DNA from: Stenomitos frigidus_A
GTDB lineage: Bacteria > Cyanobacteriota > Cyanobacteriia > Leptolyngbyales > Leptolyngbyaceae
Length of the DNA stretch: 64,000 nucleotides
Direction: 5' to 3'
Assembly: GCF_963877135.1 (NCBI RefSeq)
Contig: NZ_CAWNSW010000105.1
Coordinates: 124,001 to 188,000 of the forward strand
Shown: piece after piece, positions 1 to 8,946 of the stretch
How positions within the stretch are numbered: the stretch's first letter is position 1
How the letters are laid out: each line of letters starts with the position of its first letter
The notes under the pieces: model-generated
What the model saw: only the letters and a program-made list of their open reading frames with translations
Told to the model about the DNA's origin: nothing
The model's database searches: none
Program-made: the position numbers and the translations under genes

Positions 1-1949
1 AAACTAAACTGTGCCCGCAAGTTACCGACAAAAATCGTCGGATTACTGTCGAAGTTGTTGGCATTGAAGATGGCGTAGAACGCAGGCACCAGAGCGATAT
101 TATCCGTCAGCGGGTAGAAGTAGGAGGCTTCTAACTCGTACATGGTGCCGCCATCACCAGCACCCGCTGCAAAGTAGCGATCGCCCCGAATGATGTCCAT
201 TGGCATCAAGAACGTCACAACTCCCAAGGCACCTTTTTTGAGTAAATCGGGGAAACCAACACCCACCTGGAAGGATTGGACATCAACGGCCTTGTCGATT
301 GGCTTCAGATTAGTGTTACCAAAGCCATAGCGTCCAAAGATGCCAAAGCCAGGTGTAATCAGCCAATCAAAGTTAAAGGTAAACGTGTTGGCATAGGCGT
401 ATTTCAGACCGCCACCAACCCCGTTTTCAGAGAAGCCCGGACCCGCATCAACATAACCATAAGGAATGGGTTCACCGATCGCACCACCGACCTGACCACC
501 GTAGGCTTGAATCCGGCTGTAGTTGTATAGAAAGCGGAAGTTGAGCGTGCTGCTAGGTGAGAAGGTCAACTCAGCTGTTGCGGTGTTTGTACCACCAAAC
601 AAGCCGAAGGTAGGACTGCTTGAGGTGTTAAAGCCAAACTGGCTGGGTAGAAACTCGGTATTCTCACCCAAATAAGCGGCTGCAAACCGGAACTGCTTGT
701 TGATATTCCACTCAACGATCGCACCCGACCCACGATCGATTGCGTTTGTCTGGGTACTACCGATCGAGTCAAAGCTACCTGAACCGGTTAGGAAGAAGGT
801 AAAGCGGTTGAAGTCAAAGGCACGGTACCAGTTAACACGAGGCCCAACGGTGACTTTAATGGAGTCACCAACTGGGAAACTGTAGAACAAATCGTGAATG
901 ACCACATCGCTGCGACCGTTGACCGTTCCCGCTGTTTGATCGGTAAACGGAGCACCGAAGGCGTTAAAGAAGCCCGCCGACGCATATTGGTTGATTGGCG
1001 AAATACCGTTACCTGCCGATAGCTGCGTGACCAGGTTGTCTTTACCCGAAAACGAGGTATTGAGAGTCAACCAGGTCAAAAAGCTAAACGTTGGTTCTGG
1101 CGAACCGGTGACTTGTCTGGTTGGCTGACCGTTAGTCCGAGTCGTAAAGAACCGTCCGTTGGCAGCATCATTCACACCGCTAGCAGGGCCTTCATAGGTC
1201 ACGTCGCGGCTGGCACCAGCGCCTGAGAGGTTAAACCAAACTAAACCATTCAGCTTGGTCGTCGTCGAAAACTGCTGCTTCTCCAGCGTGGCAGTACGAG
1301 CTTCCAAGGCACCGACCCGACCCCGTAAGGTGGCTAGTTCCGCTGCAAACTCTTCTTGAAGCTTTTGTACGGCTAATAAGTCTTCTTTTTTGACCAGGTC
1401 AGCCGTTCCCGCCGCAATCAGTTCGTTGATGCGATCCATGCAGGCGTTTAGACCAGCCGCAAATTCATAACGGGTCAACGCACGGTTGCCGCGGTAGGTT
1501 TTGTTGGGATAGCCCACAATACAGCCGTACCGTTCAACTAACGATTGCAACGCCTGGAAAGCCCAGTCAGTTGGTTTAACGTCAGTCAACTGAGAAACAG
1601 ATGTCACCTGATCCAGTACGCTAGGCTCAACTTCTTGAGCGTCGGCTGCATATAGCATTGGCTGGATCTCAGCCCCTTGGACAAGCGGATCGCTTGCCAC
1701 TGCACTTGCCACCAGACGTGGGCTCAATGCTTGCCGATCAGAAACAGCTGGGGTCGCTTGTGTGTTCGCTGAGAGCACAGGCGCTTGAGGCACAACCGAT
1801 ACGACACGCTGTGATGCGTCGATCGAGCTTTGCGAAGCCTTGGCACCAGACGCTAGTAGCCCTGTTGCCGTGCTTGCAAGGAACAACGCTGTCCACAGGC
1901 TCACTGGCGAAAGCAACAAAGATTTCCATCGATTATTAAGACTAGACAT
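1..1949 (-). CDS. Iron-uptake/OprB-type SLH porin, 3' end outside window
   Basis: Outer-membrane porin of the cyanobacterial SLH-OprB family, which lets small solutes and inorganic ions, possibly iron, cross the outer membrane. I translated the reverse strand from the ATG at 1947-1949; the frame is open to the window edge, so about 649 residues are seen and the C-terminus is missing. A hydrophobic signal peptide covers roughly residues 8-37. An SLH domain follows at about 121-175 (LTDVKPTDWAFQAL, then NRALTRYEFAAGLN), which in this family anchors the barrel to peptidoglycan-linked polymer. A short coiled coil lies at about 185-225. The rest is a glycine- and aromatic-rich beta-barrel. The gene stands alone in the window. 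The family is clear; the transported substrate is not. Confidence 0.93.
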   Translation of the reverse strand, partial: MSSLNNRWKSLLLSPVSLWTALFLASTATGLLASGAKASQSSIDASQRVVSVVPQAPVLSANTQATPAVSDRQALSPRLVASAVASDPLVQGAEIQPMLYAADAQEVEPSVLDQVTSVSQLTDVKPTDWAFQALQSLVERYGCIVGYPNKTYRGNRALTRYEFAAGLNACMDRINELIAAGTADLVKKEDLLAVQKLQEEFAAELATLRGRVGALEARTATLEKQQFSTTTKLNGLVWFNLSGAGASRDVTYEGPASGVNDAANGRFFTTRTNGQPTRQVTGSPEPTFSFLTWLTLNTSFSGKDNLVTQLSAGNGISPINQYASAGFFNAFGAPFTDQTAGTVNGRSDVVIHDLFYSFPVGDSIKVTVGPRVNWYRAFDFNRFTFFLTGSGSFDSIGSTQTNAIDRGSGAIVEWNINKQFRFAAAYLGENTEFLPSQFGFNTSSSPTFGLFGGTNTATAELTFSPSSTLNFRFLYNYSRIQAYGGQVGGAIGEPIPYGYVDAGPGFSENGVGGGLKYAYANTFTFNFDWLITPGFGIFGRYGFGNTNLKPIDKAVDVQSFQVGVGFPDLLKKGALGVVTFLMPMDIIRGDRYFAAGAGDGGTMYELEASYFYPLTDNIALVPAFYAIFNANNFDSNPTIFVGNLRAQFS

Positions 1950-2271
1950 CGAATCCTCACACCACGCGATTAAACAAATCAAGACGTAAGCATACTAAAG
2001 CTACAGGTCGAGATATGTAATTTTAGACACAATAAAGCGTTCTAAAGGCTTACTAAAGCTAGTTGACAGGTATGAGAAAAGTTCTACAGCCCATTCCAAC
2101 AAACGAACTACAGAAACTCTATGGCTAGGGCAGAAAAGCCTGGCTCCATTGGCTCCATTGGCACTAAAGACCTTAGCCTTGGGAGGCAGTAGTGTGCGAC
2201 CTGATTGTCAGGGTGGAACCGTATCTTTACTGTCAGGTGGAACCGATGTATAAACGCCACACGATCGCGGC
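1950..2271. other. Intergenic region upstream of the porin
   Basis: No gene is seen here. An 11-bp direct repeat TACTAAAGCTA occurs at 1993-2003 and 2051-2061, 58 bp apart, close upstream of the porin start. This is compatible with a regulator site, but nothing identifies one. A 9-bp tandem GGCTCCATT pair lies near 2142-2160. Confidence 0.4.
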
Positions 2272-3021
2272 TTATCGTTTAACTATTCCTTCGCGATTAC
2301 TCCATTTCCAGATCGTGCTGGAAACTAGATTGGTTGTGATGTGTGCCACGATCGGTACTAGAAGATTGCCCGTCAGCAGGGCGCTGTAGCCTAATAGAAC
2401 ACCAATCGTTGTCGCCCAGACCACATAAGACCACTGCCGTGGGCTACTCAAATGCAAGACACCAAAACAAAGGCTCGAAATAATCACACCTTCAAACGTC
2501 AAGCCGAAAGCAGGCAGCATGACGCCGCGAAACAGTAACTCTTCGCTTAAGCCTGGCAAAAGCCCCAGCCAGATTAGATCAGGCAAAACCAGTGGTTTGA
2601 GTACGAGTGCCAGGTAATAATCAGCACTTTGACGATAGGCTGGCCAAACGCGATACACCACCGCACTGGCAAGCGTAATGACAACCCCTAACCCAAGCCC
2701 TTGCAGCACTGCGATCGCTGACCATTGCAGCGGCAATAGAATGACAGTGCCAAACTGAACCCACAGTTTGGCAACCAGCAACAGCACAACGGCTGTAACG
2801 CCCATCGCAATGAGTACTTGAGTGCGGCTAAGAGATTCAACTTCGGGATGATCGGGACGTTGTTCTGCCACGGGAAAGAGCGTTATAGGAAAAAGGACGC
2901 TGACTTTAGAGCGATCGCTAAGTGCCTTGTACCGATTTAAGCCGTTCTTGCTGTCAATGCAGTCAGTCGTAGGAGTGGCTTTGGACGCTATATCATCGGT
3001 TTCGCTGTGGCTTAAGGACAA
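2272..3021 (-). CDS. CPBP-family intramembrane glutamic endopeptidase
   Basis: Membrane-embedded protease of the CPBP (Abi, Rce1-like) family. The family signature is complete: EExxxR at residues 160-165, FxxxH at 186-190 and HxxxN at 227-231. At least five hydrophobic segments are visible, the first at about 70-88. The start is uncertain. The open frame begins at a TTG at 3021 and the first in-frame ATG is only at residue 73, inside the first membrane segment, so a TTG or another alternative start is likely. The substrate is unknown. In bacteria the family is linked to peptide processing and bacteriocin immunity. It runs in the same direction as its neighbours, with spacers of 187 bp or more. 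Confidence 0.85.
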   Translation of the reverse strand: MSLSHSETDDIASKATPTTDCIDSKNGLNRYKALSDRSKVSVLFPITLFPVAEQRPDHPEVESLSRTQVLIAMGVTAVVLLLVAKLWVQFGTVILLPLQWSAIAVLQGLGLGVVITLASAVVYRVWPAYRQSADYYLALVLKPLVLPDLIWLGLLPGLSEELLFRGVMLPAFGLTFEGVIISSLCFGVLHLSSPRQWSYVVWATTIGVLLGYSALLTGNLLVPIVAHITTNLVSSTIWKWSNREGIVKR

Positions 3022-3208
3022 ACCCTATCCCAACAAATATCTGCCTCGATCACAGTCCGCCTCGATCACAATGCAATTTGCGATCAAATTCAGTCAGGCC
3101 ATGTCAGTCAAGCTATGCTGGAGCTGTGGCAAACTGAGCTCTGAGCCAATGAATCTTAACCAGTCTAGCGCCTTGTGCTGAAAGTGCAGCGTTCCTTTTC
3201 TTGAGCGC

Positions 3209-4297
3209 TCATTGATCCAAAGAGGCAAGAGATCCCATTGAAGGTCTCAGTGCCGTGTGACTAATGCCTGCTCGCTGAGTAACCAGTACGCCCAACGCTT
3301 CCAGGTAAGAATCGACCTCTATCGCGGCCATCCCCAACGACCGAGGCGATGCTTGCATCGTCGTCTGATTATCCCGTACAGCTATAATACGGGGCGATCG
3401 CGCTTCAGATGCCGACGCTGGCTGGCTCAGGCTCAAAACAGCGCTACCACCACAGGCCGTTGCTGGCACCACAACCGCATCCACTTGATCAGCCCAAAGG
3501 TCTCCCTGTTGCGGGGTAAACGTGGGGTGCGATCGCACGATAAATTGTGGAGCACGACTTAAACCGACCAAGACGCACGGTAAAAAGGTATGGCCTAATT
3601 CCTCAGCTGCCGATCGAGGGGCGACGTGAGGATCGAGCGGCAGCGGTAAAAGAGCAGGTGCATGGGCACAAGGCAGCCGGAATGTGCGCACAACAAGATG
3701 GCTAATGACCGCTTCTGCGCCTGCGATCTGGTCTACCCCTTGACCCTGACGGTAGCTTTGGAGTGCGTCGCTACTAAAATCGTCTGGGAAACGGGCAACC
3801 ACTGCGATCGCTTCTGCACCGGCCTTTTGAATTACGGTTTCAGTTGCTCGCAACAAACTGTCCGGGTTCCGAATGGTGCCCCAGGTTGCACCTGATGAAG
3901 CGGTTTGCAGATCGACCGCCAACGGCGCGTCCGTCACAACATACTCAGTGAGATCTAGCCCTAATGTGGCTCTTGCTGCGTCAGCCGCCTGGATGTGTCG
4001 CAGCCGCAGCTCTGGTTCAATGCCTTGGTCAAGCACTAAACCCACACGATTTTGGTGGACTGGACGTAAACCCCAAGATCCCGCTGCGAATTGGTCTAGA
4101 CCATAGCCCTCGACGTATAGAGCGTTAGGGAGCGGCCAATATAACTGCGCGCCATTCAGTACGTTCGGATGGGTAATCAGACAGTCAGCAACCTGGGCGA
4201 TCGCACGCGCAATCGGCAATGCATCACCTGCATACCCGCCGATCGCGGCTCCCACACCAGTCGGCACAATCAGTACAACGGTAAAAGGGCGTTTCAT
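3209..4297 (-). CDS. DUF3326 domain protein
   Basis: A 362-residue protein of the DUF3326 family, widely conserved in cyanobacteria and without an established reaction. It opens with a Gly-rich segment (IVPTGVGAAIGGYAGDA, residues 10-26) that resembles a nucleotide- or phosphate-binding loop, followed by ITHPNVLNGA. The C-terminal half contains VVPATACGGSAV. No signal peptide or membrane span is visible, so it is probably cytosolic. The ATG start at 4297 is the first codon of a well-conserved N-terminus. It lies 58 bp downstream of the small gene at 4356-4541, with a hairpin in between. The family call rests on remembered sequence similarity. Confidence 0.8.
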   Translation of the reverse strand: MKRPFTVVLIVPTGVGAAIGGYAGDALPIARAIAQVADCLITHPNVLNGAQLYWPLPNALYVEGYGLDQFAAGSWGLRPVHQNRVGLVLDQGIEPELRLRHIQAADAARATLGLDLTEYVVTDAPLAVDLQTASSGATWGTIRNPDSLLRATETVIQKAGAEAIAVVARFPDDFSSDALQSYRQGQGVDQIAGAEAVISHLVVRTFRLPCAHAPALLPLPLDPHVAPRSAAEELGHTFLPCVLVGLSRAPQFIVRSHPTFTPQQGDLWADQVDAVVVPATACGGSAVLSLSQPASASEARSPRIIAVRDNQTTMQASPRSLGMAAIEVDSYLEALGVLVTQRAGISHTALRPSMGSLASLDQ

Positions 4298-4300
4298 AGA

Positions 4301-4363
4301 AAGGATAAAGTCTAAAGGATTAAGGCTAAATAGAAAACGTTTGATCCTTTAGCTTTTATCCTT
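4301..4363. repeat. Imperfect hairpin of the AGGATAAAGGCTAAAGG type
   Basis: An inverted repeat with arms of about 20 bp (AAGGATAAAGTCTAAAGGAT at 4301-4320; complement at about 4343-4363). It overlaps the last codons of the 61-residue gene. Related motifs occur at 29077-29135 and, more weakly, near 33762-33838. It may act as a terminator or RNA-stability element. Confidence 0.6.
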
Positions 4364-4541
4364 CAGCCTTTCTAGTGACGATCGCTTCAACAATCGCTTT
4401 TTGCTCTGCCGTATTGACTTCGGTGATCGCCCAACGTAACGGTTCACCGTGCTTCTGCAGTTCCGCTTCGATCGATCGTTGCATAACAAACGGTGACTTC
4501 TGGAGAGCGACCTCGGTGGTGATGAACTGAGTGATCAGCAC
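4356..4541 (-). CDS. Small conserved protein next to ferredoxin
   Basis: A 61-residue soluble protein, charged and probably helical, with the core QKSPFVMQRSIEAEL and AITEVNTAEQKAIVEAIV. It starts 6 bp after the stop of the ferredoxin gene, so the two are almost certainly co-transcribed and probably translationally coupled. I do not recognise a characterised family. The tight spacing and absence of frame damage argue that it is real. No metal-binding cysteines are present, so a partner or regulatory role for the ferredoxin is only inferred. Confidence 0.65.
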   Translation of the reverse strand: MLITQFITTEVALQKSPFVMQRSIEAELQKHGEPLRWAITEVNTAEQKAIVEAIVTRKAEG

Positions 4542-4547
4542 GTGCCG

Positions 4548-4877
4548 TTACTTCTTTTGCTGAAACTGGCCAAATTGCAGATGATAAACCGTGTCTTCTT
4601 TCTCAGTCTCAACTTTCAGATCCGAACGTGGATAGGCAACGCAGAGCAAGGCATACCCTTGCTCCCTCAACTCTGGGCTAACACCCATAGCATCTGGCTG
4701 CTCGATCGTGCCTTCAACCACCTGAGCCGCACAGGTGGTACAAATGCCAGCGTTGCAAGAGTTCGGGAGATCCAACCCTGATGCCTGAGCAACCGCCAGA
4801 ATGGTCTGGTCGTCTGGCACTTGAAGGGTGTGCGTACTACCCTGATGATGGATTTCAACGGTGTAAAGTTGGGACAT
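4548..4877 (-). CDS. Plant-type [2Fe-2S] ferredoxin
   Basis: A 109-residue one-electron carrier with the plant/cyanobacterial ferredoxin fold. The four cluster ligands are visible as Cys41, Cys46, Cys49 (SCNAGICTTC) and Cys79 (LLCVAYP). The N-terminus MSQLYTVEIHHQG fits the beginning of the domain, and the C-terminus has a polar tail (QFGQFQQKK) beyond the usual end. It differs from the abundant PetF (no YSCRAGACSTC loop), so it is more likely a minor ferredoxin feeding a specific enzyme than the main photosystem I acceptor. It overlaps nothing and is followed within 6 bp by a small gene. Confidence 0.93.
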   Translation of the reverse strand: MSQLYTVEIHHQGSTHTLQVPDDQTILAVAQASGLDLPNSCNAGICTTCAAQVVEGTIEQPDAMGVSPELREQGYALLCVAYPRSDLKVETEKEDTVYHLQFGQFQQKK

Positions 4878-4900
4878 GTGCTAAAAATCCAAGAAAACAT

Positions 4901-4930
4901 CGTAGGGACGTTACAGGTAACGTCCCTACG
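4901..4930. repeat. Extragenic palindrome, GTAGGGACGTTAC type
   Basis: A perfect inverted repeat of two 14-bp arms (CGTAGGGACGTTAC and complement) separated by AG, just upstream of the ferredoxin gene. The same core occurs at 34221-34260. It is a dispersed palindromic repeat rather than a gene-specific element. Confidence 0.85.
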
Positions 4931-5040
4931 GACGTAAACAACGCTTTGAAATACGACCGATTACTTACCTATTGTTGGGGCTTTGCCACCAAAGATGACC
5001 GGGAACCCAACGCAGAGAATACTGATACTCGATGACCGTT

Positions 5041-5991
5041 TTAACGCTGAGCCTCAGCACCACCGACCACTTCCAGAATCTCCTGGGTGATGGCAGCCTG
5101 ACGCGCTTTGTTGTAGCCTCGCGTTAGGGTATTAATCAGTTCCTTGGCGTTGTCGCTGGCGTTGCTCATGGCAGTCATCCGAGCCGCAAGTTCGCTGGCA
5201 GCAGATTCTTGCAAGGCTCGCAGCAATTGGTTATTCAAATACAACGGCAAGAGTGCATCCAGAATTTGAACCGGATCTTGCTCAAAAATCATATCCTGAG
5301 GAAACGTTTGAGGCGCAGAAGCCGTCACTTTCTCCCGTTCTACCTGGAATTGCCCACCCCGTGACGTCAGCCGGAAGATTTCATCATCTGCTGCCTCCAA
5401 CCCTTGAGGGTCAAGCGGCAGCAAGGTCTGAATGACGGGACGAGAGCTAATGAGCGAGACAAAACGGGTGTACACCAACTCAACGCGATCAACCGTTTCC
5501 GAAAGAAAGAGAGCGAGTAACTGATCGGCAATCTGCGACGCTTCAGAAGCGGTCGGAATCTGCTCCAGGTTCACGAAGGTTTCCGCGATCGGCTGTTCAC
5601 GACGCTGGAAATACTGCGTGGCTTTACGACCGACCAACACGAAGCGATAGTTAACACCTTCGGCTTGCAGTTCCTTGGCTCGCGTTTCGGCTCGGCGAAT
5701 CACGTTGGAATTGTAAGCACCGCATAAGCCTCGATCACCCGAAATCACCAGGATGCCGACGGTTTTAACCGTGCGGCGGCTCAGTAGCGGCAGGTTCGCC
5801 TCCTCAAACCGCAGGCGAGTTTGCAATCCGTAGAGGACTTGTGCCAGACGGTCAGCAAACGGACGGGTCGCAATCACTTGCTCTTGAGCACGACGCACTT
5901 TGGCAGCAGCAACCAGTCGCATCGCCTCAGTGATTTTTTTGGTGTTCTTGACCGACTTAATGCGATCGCGAATGCTTTTAAGGTTTGCCAT
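5041..5991 (-). CDS. atpG: ATP synthase F1 subunit gamma
   Basis: Central rotor-shaft subunit of the F1 motor (called AtpC in plastid-style naming). The N-terminal helix MANLKSIRDRIKSVKNTKKITEAM and the C-terminal helix ending AAITQEILEVVGGAEA form the coiled shaft. The middle has the Rossmann-like domain (SGDRGLCGAYNSNV at about 83-96). At 316 residues it has the photosynthetic length. The segment between about 195 and 235 (DEIFRLTSRGGQF) is where cyanobacteria carry an insertion but lack the plant regulatory cysteine pair; no such pair is seen here. It is the last gene of the atp cluster, 136 bp after atpA, with heptamer repeats in between. Confidence 0.97.
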   Translation of the reverse strand: MANLKSIRDRIKSVKNTKKITEAMRLVAAAKVRRAQEQVIATRPFADRLAQVLYGLQTRLRFEEANLPLLSRRTVKTVGILVISGDRGLCGAYNSNVIRRAETRAKELQAEGVNYRFVLVGRKATQYFQRREQPIAETFVNLEQIPTASEASQIADQLLALFLSETVDRVELVYTRFVSLISSRPVIQTLLPLDPQGLEAADDEIFRLTSRGGQFQVEREKVTASAPQTFPQDMIFEQDPVQILDALLPLYLNNQLLRALQESAASELAARMTAMSNASDNAKELINTLTRGYNKARQAAITQEILEVVGGAEAQR

Positions 5992-5994
5992 ATC

Positions 5995-6127
5995 AGGGTG
6001 AGGGGTGAGGGGTAAGGGGTGAGGAGTACGTCACCAGATCAAAGCTAAAGCAGTCAATGTAAGCAGCGGGATGAAAAGAGGGATAAGGGCGCGTTACACC
6101 TCTCTCCTCACCCCTCTCTCCTCACCT
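5995..6127. repeat. Heptanucleotide repeats between atpA and atpG
   Basis: Degenerate tandem copies of GGGGTGA lie at about 5997-6031, and their complement (CCTCACCCCTCTCT type) at about 6098-6127. Together they could fold into a long imperfect hairpin in the atp transcript. This is the short tandemly repeated repetitive (STRR) class known from cyanobacteria. Confidence 0.65.
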
Positions 6128-7642
6128 CTACGCAGCTGCGAAGGTCTTTTTGTATTCAGCGATCGCGCCCTTCAAAAGATCTTCGGCTTCGGGGGTTAGC
6201 TGCTTCTCAGTACGAACAATGTCGCCATACTTCGAGACGCTATTTTTCAGGTGCTCACGCAAGCCCTTGAGGAACGCAACCACTTTGTCAACGGGGATAT
6301 CATCCAAGTAGCCATTGATGCCAGAGTAGATGGATGCTACCTGCTCAGCCACCGACAATGGTGAGTATTGAGGCTGCTTCAGAATTTCGCGCAGACGCTG
6401 ACCACGTGCCAGTTGGTTTTGCGTGGCTTTGTCTAGGTCAGACGCAAACTGGGCGAACGCTTGCAGGTCGTCGTACTGCGCCAACTCTAGCTTCACCTTA
6501 CCAGCGACTTTCTTCATTGCCTTGGTTTGTGCTGCCGAACCCACCCGTGACACCGAAATACCTGCGTTCACAGCAGGACGTAGACCAGAGTTGAACAGGT
6601 CAGACGACAAGAAGATTTGTCCATCCGTAATCGAAATCACGTTAGTTGGAATATACGCCGAGACGTCACCCGCCTGGGTTTCAATGATGGGAAGCGCCGT
6701 CATGCTGCCTTCGCCCAGTTCAGGGCTGAGTTTAGCGGCACGCTCTAGCAAACGCGAGTGAGCGTAGAACACATCGCCAGGATATGCCTCACGACCGGGC
6801 GGACGGCGCAGCAGCAGAGACATCTGACGATATGCCTGTGCCTGCTTGGAAAGATCATCGTAAATGACCAGGGTGTGCTTGCCCTTGTACATAAAGTACT
6901 CTGCCAAGGCAGCGCCTGTGTAAGGTGCAAAATATTGTAAGGTCGCAGGGTCGTTAGCGAACGCAGCGACGACGATCGTGTAATCGAGCGCTCCCTTTTC
7001 GCGGAGTACGCTGACGATATTGGCGACAGTTGAAGCTTTTTGCCCGATCGCGACATATACGCAAATGACATCCTCACCCTGCTGGTTCAGGATGGTATCG
7101 ATCGCCACCGAGGTCTTACCCGTCTGACGGTCACCAATGATCAACTCACGCTGTCCACGACCGATGGGAATCATGGAGTCGATTGCCGTAATTCCAGTCT
7201 GCATGGGCTCATAAACCGATTTCCGCTCAATGATGCCAGGTGCAGGCGATTCAATCAAACGGGTTTCGGTGGTGTGAATGTCGCCCTTACCGTCAATGGG
7301 ACGAGCCAGCGCATCCACTACGCGTCCGAGCATGGCTTCACCCACCGGAATTTGAGCGATTCTGCCAGTCGATGTGACCGAGCTACCTTCCTGAATGCTG
7401 AGACCGTCACTCATCAACACGACGCCGACGTTATCTTCTTCAAGGTTCAGCGCCATGCCGACAGAGCCGTCTTCAAACTCTACAAGCTCACCCGCCATCG
7501 CCTTGTCTAGGCCGTAGACGCGGGCGATACCATCACCCACTTGCAAGACGGTGCCAACGTTCGACACATTAACCTTTTGGTCGTACTGCTCAATTTGCTG
7601 GCGAATAATGCTGCTAATTTCGTCTGGTCGAATGCTTACCAT
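6128..7642 (-). CDS. atpA: ATP synthase F1 subunit alpha
   Basis: Non-catalytic nucleotide-binding subunit of the F1 hexamer, 504 residues. The start is the ATG at 7640-7642 (MVSIRPDEISSIIRQQIEQY), the conserved family N-terminus. An upstream in-frame extension of 32 codons reads through repeat DNA and is not used. The P-loop GDRQTGKT lies at 170-177, with the conserved PGREAYPGDVFYAHSRLLER segment downstream and the arginine-finger region SVSRVGSAAQ. It sits in the standard cyanobacterial order between delta and gamma; beta and epsilon are not in this window, as expected. The 111-bp spacer to atpH carries a heptamer-type hairpin. Confidence 0.98.
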   Translation of the reverse strand: MVSIRPDEISSIIRQQIEQYDQKVNVSNVGTVLQVGDGIARVYGLDKAMAGELVEFEDGSVGMALNLEEDNVGVVLMSDGLSIQEGSSVTSTGRIAQIPVGEAMLGRVVDALARPIDGKGDIHTTETRLIESPAPGIIERKSVYEPMQTGITAIDSMIPIGRGQRELIIGDRQTGKTSVAIDTILNQQGEDVICVYVAIGQKASTVANIVSVLREKGALDYTIVVAAFANDPATLQYFAPYTGAALAEYFMYKGKHTLVIYDDLSKQAQAYRQMSLLLRRPPGREAYPGDVFYAHSRLLERAAKLSPELGEGSMTALPIIETQAGDVSAYIPTNVISITDGQIFLSSDLFNSGLRPAVNAGISVSRVGSAAQTKAMKKVAGKVKLELAQYDDLQAFAQFASDLDKATQNQLARGQRLREILKQPQYSPLSVAEQVASIYSGINGYLDDIPVDKVVAFLKGLREHLKNSVSKYGDIVRTEKQLTPEAEDLLKGAIAEYKKTFAAA

Positions 7643-7753
7643 AGGGTTGCTCTTTGTAAGAAGGATAAGGAGTGAGGGAAGTTGATGGTTTTTGGTTGTT
7701 AGTTTTAAGTTGGTAGTGCTCAAACCAAAAACTAACAACTAATGGCTAAAAAC

Positions 7754-8311
7754 TTAAGTGGCGCTGCCGAGTTTTAACGAAATCCGTCGAAGCTGTCCGC
7801 GTAGGCTGGCATCAATGATTTGGGAGCCAACTTTGATAATGACGCCGCCGATCAAATCGGGATCGATCGTGGTCTCCAGATCAACCTGGCGCGCACCTGT
7901 GAGAGCAACGACTCTGTCGCGTACCGTCTGCTGCTGCCCTTCATTAAGTTCAACTGCAGAGATGACTTCAGCCAAAGCCGTTTGATTCAGTTCGCGTAGC
8001 AAGGCTTGATACTGCCTGAGAATGCCGCTCAAAAAGGCTACACGGCGATGGTCAACAATGAGCAGCAAGAAATTACGCACGTGGGGATGCACTTGATCGC
8101 CCAAAACTTGCTGCAAAACGGCCTTCTTGGCATCCAAATCGATGACGGGGCTTGCCAAAAACTGGTCTAGATCAGGTGATTCTTTGAGGAGATTCAAAAT
8201 GCTGGCAGCATCTTCACCAAAACGATCGCTCAAGTCTTCAGACTTTGCCAGAGACATCAATGCTTGTGCATAGGGGGCAGAAATTTCACTGGTAATGACG
8301 CTATCGTTCAC
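7754..8311 (-). CDS. atpH: ATP synthase F1 subunit delta
   Basis: Stator subunit joining the tip of F1 to the peripheral b/b' stalk (AtpD in plastid-style naming). The 185-residue length is typical. The N-terminal helical domain starts ISAPYAQALMSLAKSEDL, and the C-terminal signature DPDLIGGVIIKVGSQIIDASLRGQL is the family PROSITE-like motif. Its start codon overlaps the stop of atpF by 4 bp (ATGA at 8308-8311), indicating translational coupling. Confidence 0.97.
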   Translation of the reverse strand: MNDSVITSEISAPYAQALMSLAKSEDLSDRFGEDAASILNLLKESPDLDQFLASPVIDLDAKKAVLQQVLGDQVHPHVRNFLLLIVDHRRVAFLSGILRQYQALLRELNQTALAEVISAVELNEGQQQTVRDRVVALTGARQVDLETTIDPDLIGGVIIKVGSQIIDASLRGQLRRISLKLGSAT

Positions 8312-8874
8312 TGGTCGCCTCCTACTAGCATGGCAATACTGCGATCGATCAACTGTTGCTGCACCGAATCATTCAGCCGAGACGGCAATTCTGCTTCGAC
8401 TCGCTGGATGGCGAGTGCTGCCACCCGTTGACGCAGCTCGGTGATCACTCGGGCCTGGTCAGCGCTGAGATCCTGACTGGCTGCTTCACGCATGCGCTGA
8501 ATATCTTGCTCTGCTTTTGCCACGATTTCAGCTTTAGCCGCTTTAGCCGCTTCTTGAGCAGACGCCCGAATGGTTTCCGCTTCTCCCTGTGCCTGTGCCA
8601 GCTTTTGTTGCTGTTCTGCCAGAGCACTGACCGCCTGCTTCTTACGCTGCTCAGCTTCTTTGATTGCGGTTTCAATTGCAGAGCGACGATCGCCCAGCGT
8701 TTTGGTCAGAAAGCCGCGACCGAAGTAAATGAGAACACCAATCACGATCGCCAGGTTGATCAGGTTCGTTTCGAGAATGTCAAAATTGATGCCAAACCCG
8801 CCCGTTTCAGCTGATTCTGCCGCTTCTGCGGCGAGTACATTGGCACCGATCGCCAACTTTAAGAGCATTTCCAT
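8308..8874 (-). CDS. atpF: ATP synthase Fo subunit b
   Basis: Peripheral-stalk subunit with one N-terminal membrane helix (about residues 32-54, NLINLAIVIGVLIYFG) followed by a long charged coiled coil to the C-terminus. At 188 residues it has normal length. The N-terminal 25 residues (AIGANVLAAEAAESAE) look like the short lumenal leader typical of cyanobacterial b. Starts at 8874 or two codons later are both possible. It pairs with the b' subunit encoded next upstream and overlaps atpH by 4 bp. Confidence 0.96.
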   Translation of the reverse strand: MEMLLKLAIGANVLAAEAAESAETGGFGINFDILETNLINLAIVIGVLIYFGRGFLTKTLGDRRSAIETAIKEAEQRKKQAVSALAEQQQKLAQAQGEAETIRASAQEAAKAAKAEIVAKAEQDIQRMREAASQDLSADQARVITELRQRVAALAIQRVEAELPSRLNDSVQQQLIDRSIAMLVGGDQ

Positions 8875-8946
8875 AGTGCTAGATCCAAAACGGTTGGAGT
8901 TGATGGATGTTCGTTTAGAAAGGGTTTAAAGAGTCACAATCCACAA

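Noticed and set aside
2927..3181. 84-codon plus-strand frame
   Set aside because: It overlaps the start of the CPBP protease gene on the opposite strand and has no recognisable motif.
7643..7738. N-terminal extension of AtpA by 32 residues
   Set aside because: The extension translates heptamer-repeat spacer DNA; the conserved alpha N-terminus begins at 7642.
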